Source of the DNA: Leishmania donovani
Taxonomy: Eukaryota; Euglenozoa; Kinetoplastea; Trypanosomatida; Trypanosomatidae
Direction of reading: 5' to 3'
DNA: 64,000 nucleotides
NCBI RefSeq assembly: GCF_000227135.1
Contig: NC_018259.1
Coordinates: forward strand, 781,660-845,659
The translations under genes were made by a program, and so were the position numbers. A model generated the notes under the pieces. That model saw only the letters and a list, made by a program, of their open reading frames with translations, ran no database searches and was not told where the DNA came from. Each line of letters opens with the position of its first letter. The stretch's first letter is position 1. Below are positions 39,709 through 48,422 of the stretch, in pieces.

Positions 39709-42603
39709 TCAGCTCGCGTTGGCGTCGGTCGCCTCAAGACGCATGGCGAGGTGCTCCGTCGCAACCGCCAACTGCGCAAAGGTCGGGATGAAGGCACGCA
39801 GGTGCTGGCAACGCTCCACCTCAAAGGAAAGGTAGTTCGTCAGCGTGTCGGCGTCCGCCGCGGTGGCGCAGCGGGGGACGGGTGGCAACAACGTCCGCGT
39901 CGTTGCTGAAGCGTCTCGCGAAGATGCGGGAAAGGCGGCGGAACGTGTGGCAGCCACACGAGAAGCCGGTTTCTCGGCAATCTGCCGAAGCGAGTCTGCA
40001 AGGGCAGCCACAGCCTCTTTGTGTTCTTGAAGAATGACGGGCGAGAGCTGTGAGAGAGGGTCAAGCAGCTCACTGCTGGCCGGCGCGCTTGCGGAGGCGC
40101 CGCCGCGCAGCCTACGTAGCAGTGCCCTCTGTGAACACGCAAGCTGGGCATCCAGAGACGCGCAGCCAGCGAGTAGAGAAGCAGCAACGCGTTGAGTGCA
40201 GTCTGTGGGAGTCGCCTTCGCCGGCTGGGACGCGCTGCGAATACCCGTGGCGTCACCATCGTCTTCACTACCGCCACATCTCATCTCGGAAGGCCGTGAA
40301 TGTGAACGCGGCGTGCTCCCACAGCTCCGCGGCAGGTTTGCAGCAATGGTGGGCTTTGTATCGCGAGGCCGGAGGAAGGGAGAAGACTTGGTCATGAGGC
40401 GCAGCACCGCATCTTTTTCCTCACAAACGTGAGCCAGCTCCGCTTGAAACTGCTCTATACGCTCCTGCATGACATCGCACGTGGGGCAACCTCCATCTCG
40501 GCGATGATCAGCCATTGATCCAGTTGCGGCACTCTCAGTCGTTCCTCGCTTCGCCGTTGCCGTGAGAGCCGCCAGCAGGCGCTCCTGCAGTCGATCCACC
40601 TCCTGCATCAGCTGGCGGTTTCGCCAGCGAAGCTCGTCCACTGTGATCGCCGCTATGCGGTCTTGCTGCTTCTGTGTGAGAGAGGGGACATCACCGTTCT
40701 TTTTGCCTAACGAGCCCTCCATATCCGTGATGCGGTCATCGATGCGCCGCGCACGAGGGGAGTGGCGTCCCACATCACTCGTAGACATGAAAGAGACTGA
40801 TGGAGGTGCCGGCCGGCGCGCGTGTCGGGACTGCGAAGGCTGCCGCTCCGCTGCAGCTCCAGGCACCGGCACAGACGTCTCGCTCGGCAAGATACGCGAG
40901 AGTGTCGCCTCCCGTGCGCGTCGGGTGGCATCCTTTCGGAAGAGCAGCACCTCTCTGCGAAGCTGCGTCAGCTGCACCGTCAGCTCTTCCTTCTCCGTCT
41001 CTGCCTGCCGCAACTGCTTCACCACCGCGGCGTCCTGCCGCTTCTGCCGCGCTGCCTCCCGCTCCAGCGTACGGACCTGCCGCACGAGCCGCTCGACCAG
41101 TTGCGCGTAGTCGGCGTTCTCCTTCTTGGTTGCTTGATGGGCACGCTGCAGGTCCGTCCAGAGGCCTGTCTTGCCGCGAAGCTCGCGCTTCAAATCGTTG
41201 CGCTCTTGGAGTGCTTGATCGCGGGCAGCCTGTGCGCGACGGCCTTGCTCCTCCGAGCTTCGCAGCTGCTCTTCGATAAACACAAGGCGCTTGAGTAGGT
41301 GCTGTTCTCGCGCTCGCTGAAGGTCTCGATCGAGCTGCACACTCGGCACCGGTAACTGAGCCGGCGTCCGCTCTCGAAAGCCACTAGTGGCACTACAGCT
41401 GCTGCAGCTCCTGCATGTTTCTTCTACGTCTGGACGCACGGCAGCCAGCTCCCTAACACGCCGGGAACTGGAGTCTGCGACGCTGTCGTGGGTGGGGCTC
41501 GCCTCCACAGCCGAAGGAGTCGGGGACGTTGCTGGTCTCGAGAAGAGCTTCGACGGTGCAGACGACAATGACGCCGCTCGATTGCGCGGCGGCCTAGAAC
41601 AGGATGTCGTTGACACTGATGCGTCCGTCGCAGCAGCAGCAGCAGCAGCAGCCCCGCTGCTCTGCGCCACCTCCACTGTGGCGGCAAAGTAAAGAACGCG
41701 CATCGTTTGTCGCACCGTGTATTGCGGTGCTGGCACACAAAGCACCTGCACCGTTGCCTGCGGTGCCACACTCCTTTCTAAAAGGTCGCGGAGGGGAGTG
41801 TGTGGAGGGTAGGTGCGAGCCGCACCGTCCGCCCGCATGTGGAGAATGAGCGTGAGTTGCTGCAGCAGCTCCTGCGCGCTGGCCGCGTCGACAACAACCA
41901 GTCGACCATAGCCCTGCAGCTCCACCGTCACCACACAGGCCGTCTGCCCCTCGAGCGATGTCGGAGACTCCTCCAGCGCGACGTGGCGGTCTTCGAGGAG
42001 CTGCAAGATCGTGCCCCACTCCGTTGCCGAGGTGCTGCGCGTCACGGTCGCCTTGTGCGCCTCCTCCAGGGTGCGGATGCGACGATCTTCGCGGAGGCCG
42101 TCCAGCAGCACCCGCTCCGACGCGGAAACCGTCACCGCAGAGAGCCGGGCTGCTGAGCAGCCCTCGAGATTCCGAAATAGCAAGGGAAAGAGATGCGCGT
42201 ATAGCTCCATTGCCACTGCCGTGGCCTCCGCCAACCCCGCGTTTGGCCTCTGAGACGACGTTGACGATGAAGGTACGCGTGCGACAGGCGTTCGCGCATC
42301 AGCCTGGACCTGCGATGCGGTGCCGTTCACACCCGACGCCATCGGCTTAGGGGGCAGTACCACATCTTCGGAGTTCGGCGTCGCAAGCACGAGAGTAGCA
42401 TTGCCACCCTCGCGCAGCGTAGCTAGAAGCGGGCCATTGACGTGCTTCACGTAATCATGAGCAGGGCTCAGCACGTGAGAGAAGACGAGTGACTGTAGGC
42501 GGCCGCGGTAGAGCACCCGAACCCCATCCTCGAAGACGCCCTGGAAGAAGGAGGTGTCTTGGCGCGCCTCATGTGGGATGACGCAGTACGTCCGCGTGGA
42601 CAT
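39709..42603 (-). CDS. Coiled-coil protein with degenerate kinesin-like motor domain
   Basis: A 964-residue protein. Residues about 30-320 follow a kinesin motor domain block by block. LVFSHVLSPAHDYVKHVNGP (about 38-57) corresponds to the kinesin 'FdhVfsp' block and GNATLVLAT to 'yNaTvfaYG'. GRLVVVDAASAQ (about 235-246) sits where 'L.lVDLAGSEr' should be, TPLRDLLERSV (about 270) where 'skLtrLLqdSlgg' should be, and TVRQTMRVLYFA where 'ETlsTLrfA' should be. The Walker A loop GQTGSGKT is missing (TPNSEDV instead) and switch II lacks DLAGSE, so ATP-driven motility is unlikely. Residues about 437-560 are a strong coiled coil, with weaker ones to 700; the rest is low-complexity. The ATG at 42603 (MSTRTYCVIPHEARQDT) is preferred because the frame above is spacer. 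The closest kinesin family is not determined. Confidence 0.72.
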   Translation of the reverse strand: MSTRTYCVIPHEARQDTSFFQGVFEDGVRVLYRGRLQSLVFSHVLSPAHDYVKHVNGPLLATLREGGNATLVLATPNSEDVVLPPKPMASGVNGTASQVQADARTPVARVPSSSTSSQRPNAGLAEATAVAMELYAHLFPLLFRNLEGCSAARLSAVTVSASERVLLDGLREDRRIRTLEEAHKATVTRSTSATEWGTILQLLEDRHVALEESPTSLEGQTACVVTVELQGYGRLVVVDAASAQELLQQLTLILHMRADGAARTYPPHTPLRDLLERSVAPQATVQVLCVPAPQYTVRQTMRVLYFAATVEVAQSSGAAAAAAAATDASVSTTSCSRPPRNRAASLSSAPSKLFSRPATSPTPSAVEASPTHDSVADSSSRRVRELAAVRPDVEETCRSCSSCSATSGFRERTPAQLPVPSVQLDRDLQRAREQHLLKRLVFIEEQLRSSEEQGRRAQAARDQALQERNDLKRELRGKTGLWTDLQRAHQATKKENADYAQLVERLVRQVRTLEREAARQKRQDAAVVKQLRQAETEKEELTVQLTQLRREVLLFRKDATRRAREATLSRILPSETSVPVPGAAAERQPSQSRHARRPAPPSVSFMSTSDVGRHSPRARRIDDRITDMEGSLGKKNGDVPSLTQKQQDRIAAITVDELRWRNRQLMQEVDRLQERLLAALTATAKRGTTESAATGSMADHRRDGGCPTCDVMQERIEQFQAELAHVCEEKDAVLRLMTKSSPFLRPRDTKPTIAANLPRSCGSTPRSHSRPSEMRCGGSEDDGDATGIRSASQPAKATPTDCTQRVAASLLAGCASLDAQLACSQRALLRRLRGGASASAPASSELLDPLSQLSPVILQEHKEAVAALADSLRQIAEKPASRVAATRSAAFPASSRDASATTRTLLPPVPRCATAADADTLTNYLSFEVERCQHLRAFIPTFAQLAVATEHLAMRLEATDANAS

Positions 42604-43908
42604 CCTGCCCTCCTTCCGTCTTGTGTGTATATGCCTTTGTGTGCGTATTTGTATGTGTGTATAGGTGGGTGTAGGCACAAGGGAGGCGGCCAGTGAAGAA
42701 CGAGGAAGGGAGTGGGGGCATATACGGATCCAGGCAAGAAATGCGGCAGACATAAAGGGAGAAAGGCAAACGAAGGCTGTAGAAGAGCATGTGCGCGCCT
42801 ACAAGAGCGTCGAGATATGAGGAGCCGAAGCACGTCGGCTCATCCTAGAAGCAGCAGTACTTTTGTGCCAGAGATGAGGTCGCCCAAGCCGGCGACCGAG
42901 ATGCGATCTTGTGCAGCTCACAAGCGCAAGCCACCGCCGCGCAGCCAAGGTGCGCACTACACTTCCAAGAGCGTCAATTGAAAGGGGAGAGACAAATAAC
43001 ACCACAATGAACGAGCTTCCTCCGCCGTGGCGCTCCCTCGCTTGGCAGCGCGACGGCAGGTAGGCAAACATACATCGGCATCCAGTAAGCACGTGTGTGT
43101 GTGTGTGTATGTAGGCGCCTGCCTTGCCTCAGCACCTTGCTGTTGTTGTCTTCGCTGTTTGTTTGTGAAGCGTGTGTGGGCAAGGGGGTGGGAAAGGTGA
43201 AGAAGGCGGGTCGTCGAAGACACCGCGTGCATCGCCTCTCGCGCGTACACGCACACGCACACTTCTGCGCAGACACCTAGAGATTGAGAGACGGATCGAG
43301 ATGGCGGAGGGGTGGAATGGTGAACCGTCAGAAGAAAAAATACAGAAAACACGAAGTCGACGAAGCGAGCGGAAAGAATGAGGAAGCGGGAGAGATGAAA
43401 CGACAGAGTTTGGCGTAGAGATGTCTGGCCCATCAAACACAGACAAATAGACACTCTGTCACCGGAGTGCAAGCAATCTCGTTCCTTTTTGGGGGAGGGG
43501 GGGAGGCGGTGTGAGGGGAATAGATGGGAGGGAGGGGGGCTCAAGGCACGTCTTACAGGACAAACCCAGAGAGCGATAGTGGCGGTAGCACATGCTATTG
43601 GTAGCCGATAAGGGATCGCAATACCGCGAGCGGAGGCATCAAGGAGAAAGAGATGCAAAGCAAGCTAGCATATGGTAGTTGAAGCCTCAGCGCTTCGCAA
43701 AGACACAAGGACGGGCAAACAAGGCGCCAAGGGAGAAGTTCGATGTCGACTCACTGCAGACGCGAGCGACCGCGCACAGCCGTACGCGGCTCATGGCAAG
43801 AAGCACAGGAGCATGACGGAAAGGACGAGACAGAGAGCACATGCTGCACCATCTTACTGCACCAGCATCACAAAACCATAAAACAAAACAGAAAAAGAAA
43901 ACAACAAA

Positions 43909-44705
43909 GGGATGCACGGCAGCATGGGCGATATCGAGATCCGAACGCATACACGTTTCTCGTACAGTACAAAGAGCACAAAACAGAGACGAACCCCGAT
44001 GGGGAGAGAGAGGGAAAAGGAGGAAAAAGGGAAGCAGGGGGGCTGCTCGGCGTCCACCCAGAGAGGTGTTTGCTGGGCCCTGCAGCACCACACACTAAGG
44101 TGTCTCTCTTCATCGGTGTAGAGCAGTGCATGAATGCCCCTTGCTTTCAGCACGCCATTCTGCCACGAGCAAGTCCGCAAACGCATACACGCATATACAA
44201 GCATGGCGTACCTGCCTTTGCTGCACTGTGGCTCAATCCGGGTACTCTGGGACGAGCNNNNNNNNNNNNNNNNNNNNNNNNNNNNNNNNNNNNNNNNNNN
44301 NNNNNNNNNNNNNNNNNNNNNNNNNNNNNNNNNNNNNNNNNNNNNNNNNNNNNNNNGGGATGCACGGCAGCATGGGCGATATCGAGATCCGAACGCATAC
44401 ACGTTTCTCGTACAGTACAAAGAGCACAAAACAGAGACGAACCCCGATGGGGAGAGAGAGGGAAAAGGAGGAAAAAGGGAAGCAGGGGGGCTGCTCGGCG
44501 TCCACCCAGAGAGGTGTTTGCTGGGCCCTGCAGCACCACACACTAAGGTGTCTCTCTTCATCGGTGTAGAGCAGTGCATGAATGCCCCTTGCTTTCAGCA
44601 CGCCATTCTGCCACGAGCAAGTCCGCAAACGCATACACGCATATACAAGCATGGCGTACCTGCCTTTGCTGCACTGTGGCTCAATCCGGGTCCTCTGGGA
44701 CGAGC
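43909..44705. repeat. 349-bp duplication flanking an N gap
   Basis: 43909-44257 recurs as 44357-44705 across 99 N, with one difference seen (A at 44244, C at 44692), near the contig end where errors are common. This looks like an unmerged contig overlap. Confidence 0.85.
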
Positions 44706-46301
44706 CGTCCTGCCGTCGAATCGGGGGTATGCGTCTTGCGGCCTTTTCCGGCCCTTCCCGTTCCTTCTGAGCATATGTGGTGCGCAATGGGCGCCAGACG
44801 GGCATGGGTGCACCGCACACCTTGACCCGCGAGGGCCGCGTCCAGTCTCGTACTCGACGGCGGAGGCCGTGGTGTCTATCATGCGGCGAGTAGGGGGTGT
44901 TCCAGGTGCATGCCGGGTGAGCCCAGGGGGGATGTTGGCCATCCTCGGGCCAGGGCACTCTGAGATCCGGCGCACCCTGCCTTGTGCCACGCCTATCCCT
45001 CTGAGTCGCGTATAGCCGCTCTACTCCATCAGGTTCTGTAGAGATTCTCCACATTAGAACCTGGAGGGCTCGGTGGTGCGACGCCGTGCGGTTCTCCTCA
45101 CGCTCCCGGCATCCGTGCCGCATCAGTCCGCCCGGCCGGATGCAGGGGATGCCGCGTGGTTTGCGCCCATGCGTTTTGGGGCTCATCGGTGTGGATACCT
45201 TCGCGCCTTCTCCGTCGATCACTCGTGCTCCTCTCACCTCTGCACGCCCTGCTTCGATGTGACGCGCCATGTCGTCTGTACCTGACAGCGTCGGCACACA
45301 GTGCTCGCACTAACGGATCCTGGGGCCTGTTTCAAAACGACGCTGCTGCGTCGGTCAGTCGCTGTCCTCATCCTCCATTTCCCTCTCTGTCATGGGGGAG
45401 GGGAGGGCGGCATGTCGGCACGGCTCGCCCGCACGTGCCGCGACAGGTGGGATAGGTGGGACGCCGCTATGAGCCTGCGGCGACATGGAACACTCCACCC
45501 TCTCCTGAGTCCGCGCGCCCTGCACAGGAGCGGGCATGTCAAGCGGAGGGAGGGGGGCCGTGCATAAGCATGTGCCTGCACGCAGAGAGATCATGGCTTG
45601 TCCTTCCGAAAAGGCACAGAGGGGGGGGGAGAGCACCGCAACGCCAGCGCAGTAGTAGGCAGCACACCACCTGCGACCCCACGCTGTCGCTGCCCGTCAC
45701 CCGCCACTGCAGGAGCCCAAAGTGCGGACAGGTGCTCGTGCGCAGCTGGGCGAGGAGGGTCGCCTGTCGTCTCGTCAGCTCAGCATCCGCGCTCTTGTGG
45801 TGCCGGGCAGATGCCGCCTAGTAGCTGCTCTCGTCTCAGCGTGCCGCATCGCGTAGCGCCGTTTCGGTGGGCGTCGGCCGGGCGTCGGAGACCGGTGGCC
45901 AGGTCCGGAATCCATGCAGTTGGCGTCGGCGCCCCTGGCACTGCCTGTTTTGCGAGCTTGTTCAGCCTGCCTTTGGGTTCCCACCCGCAATGGACCAAGG
46001 CAATCGGTGCTCGAAGGCGCACGCGACGGCCCACAGCAGCGCCAGCGCACGTGCCCAGGTCCGTCGCGCTCCGCCATCCTCCACAATGACAGGGCCACGT
46101 GTCGAGCGCCGTGAGGGCGGGAGAGCGAGTCCGCAACAACGGCAACCCCACATGCCTCTCTGTGTTGTAGCTGGTCAAGCCATCCTCGCAGCAGTTCAGG
46201 CGCCAGCACCACTGCTCCATACTCGGCGCGGGCGCCGCACGCAAGGCCGCCGCAGCTCCTTGCCCGTGTACACCTGTGCGCGCGTTATCACGATAGCGCA
46301 C
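44706..46301 (-). mobile_element. Degenerate ingi/L1Tc/DIRE-like retroposon with RNase H remnant
   Basis: On the minus strand, frames interrupted by shifts carry recognisable pieces of the C-terminal part of a trypanosomatid non-LTR retroposon. An RNase H-like block occurs as AEYGAVVLAPELLRGWLDQL and VVADSLS (46120-46212, one frame) and then ALVHCGWEPKGRLNKLAKQA (45943-46005, another frame). Downstream, ELTRRQATLLAQLRTSTCP (45715-45787) is typical of the region before the terminal zinc knuckle. Sequence to about 45380 has scattered Cys/His that could be the knuckle remnant; below that the relationship is unclear. No intact reverse transcriptase or endonuclease is visible. The family call is inferred from motifs. 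Confidence 0.6.
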
Positions 46302-46899
46302 CGCGGCCGCACCTGACTTGGTGTCTGTCTGCGCTGTGCCGTCTGTCCACCGCGGGTAGCAGAGCTGCGTGACGCGGGAGAGTCGCTGCCTGCCTGCCGC
46401 TGGCTTTCTCTTCGTCTAGAGAGCCCGCCCGCGCCCACTGCCGAGAGAAAAAGCAGATGCCGGCACGGGCCTTGCCCAAAGCTCACCTTGTCTANNNNNN
46501 NNNNNNNNNNNNNNNNNNNNNNNNNNNNNNNNNNNNNNNNNNNNNNNNNNNNNNNNNNNNNNNNNNNNNNNNNNNNNNNNNNNNNNNNNNNNNGAGTCCG
46601 CAACAACGGCAACCCCACATGCCTCTCTGTGTTGTAGCTGGTCAAGCCATCCTCGCAGCAGTTCAGGCGCCAGCACCACTGCTCCATACTCGGCGCGGGC
46701 GCCGCACGCAAGGCCGCCGCAGCTCCTTGCCCGTGTACACCTGTGCGCGCGTTATCACGATAGCGCACCGCGGCCGCACCTGACTTGGTGTCTGTCTGCG
46801 CTGTGCCGTCTGTCCACCGCGGGTAGCAGAGCTGCGTGACGCGGGAGAGTCGCTGCCTGCCTGCCGCTGGCTTTCTCTTCGTCTGGAGAGCCCGCCCGC
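46127..46899 (-). repeat. 306-bp duplication of retroposon sequence across an N gap
   Basis: 46127-46432 recurs as 46594-46899 with one difference seen (A at 46418, G at 46885). After that the two sides diverge: the left flank continues for 62 bp as in window positions 198-259, while the right flank continues differently. Here the duplication may be two real repeat copies wrongly joined rather than a simple overlap. Confidence 0.7.
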
Positions 46900-48422
46900 A
46901 GCCCGCCTCGGGAGTGATATGCTGACGTGCACAAGGAACGAGAGCATGAGAATGACAACGAAAAAAAAAAAATAGAGCGACGGGCGAAGGTGCGTGGAGA
47001 GAGAGAGAGAGAGCAGCAGCGCGCGGCGAGTCAGAGAGAGAGGCCGGCACAGTTGAAGCAATGCGATGGTGCAACGGCGCATGAACACGCGTAGAAAGAG
47101 GCGCCGGCAAGTGCACAGGATGTACAGAAAAGGAAAGAGGATCGCGGATGCCAGCCAAAGAGGAGGGGGTGAATCAAAGAGCACAGTATGCGCATCACAC
47201 CTGGAGGTGGCGCGCGCACACCACCGCAGACCCCCCCCCCTGCGCAAGCAGGCGCGGGCGCAAAGAGATGCACAGGCGTATACCGCACCCTAAAGCATTA
47301 AGAGCAGCAAAGCACAAAGGCAGCGGGAAAAGGAAAGGGAAGAGGGGTGTCGGAGAACAATGGCGAAAGCCACGGCGGGCGTGGTAAACGGTTGCATACG
47401 CTGTCCTGTGACACACCTGCTCACATGCACGCGCACGCGCACAGAGAAAAGAAAGAAGAAGAGCGTTGACGGCCAGCAACGCGAAGGCTTGATGGACGAA
47501 GGATGCACATTCACACATACACGAGCGAGAGCGAAATAAATGGCAATGGAGAAAAGTGAAAGCGTGGAGTACTAGAGGAGCGAAAAAAAAAGGGAGACGA
47601 GCATAAGGAGAGGGTGTGCAGCGTCGGTGCTCCCGCCATCCATACGAGGCACCTCAAACACAGTCGCCGCCCTTGTTGAGACAACACTCGAACACGCAAC
47701 CAAAACAGCACATACAGATATATGGAAATATATAATAAGGAACACAGGCGGGAAAAGAAAGCGAGAGCGCACCCGTATACACGCACGTAGACCTAAGGCA
47801 CACATCGGCAGGCGCTCTCACATGTGTGTCCACTCATTTGCGACCAAAGAGGCACGCAAGACGCACCACGTGCGCAGCTGCGGGAATGTGTACTAGCTCT
47901 GAGAACGGCTACCATACATGAAGAAACAAAGAAAAAAAGAGTGTACTCGCCGCAATCCGCTCGGCGACAGCCGCCGACTTCTTCGAGGTTTCTGCACTGC
48001 TGGTTGGCTACGCTGTCGCTAAAGCGCATACGCCACCGGTAATCCCGCCCCTGCCGTCACCACCGCGTGTCTGTTGTTCATAATCTTCCGTAAAACAAGC
48101 CCTTCCAGGCGTGGAGGGCAGCGGAGGGTTCTCGAAAAACAAAGGAAAAGAGCTTGGAGAAACATAAAGCGAAGCACAGCGAACACCGCACACAAGAGTC
48201 GGCAAGAACTATCGGAGCCGCAACATGCACTCGCTCGTTGTCTCAGAGTCCTCGAGGAACTCACTCACATGCGAGACGTGATCCACTTGCACATGTGAAG
48301 AATCCACAGAAATGAAAAAGGATGTTGCCGGACGCTTCTTCGCATCATGCGTTGTACTCTTCGACTGGGCCGGCCTCCACTCGTCTCGCACGCAGAGGAC
48401 CATTCCAGTCCCGTAATTCTCA

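Larger units (their letters stand above)
42604..48422. other. 5.8-kb gene-poor stretch with retroposon remnant and two assembly gaps
   Basis: The longest gene-free stretch in the window, between the HAD-domain and kinesin-like genes. It holds N runs at 44258-44356 and 46495-46593 with duplicated flanks, and a degenerate retroposon (about 44706-46900). The flanking parts 42604-43908 and 46970-48422 are ordinary spacer: TG runs near 43092-43108, G-runs near 43493-43503, an A-run near 46961-46972 and a C-run near 47230-47240. No intact gene was found. Confidence 0.6.

Noticed and set aside
42957..43658. 233-codon minus-strand open frame
   Set aside because: The product is rich in His/Thr/Cys repeats from TG/CA runs and poly-pyrimidine tracts, with no coding bias; it is a stop-poor spacer.
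44233..45297. 354-codon minus-strand frame next to the retroposon remnant
   Set aside because: It crosses an N run and a contig duplication and has no recognisable motif; treated as part of the degenerate element.
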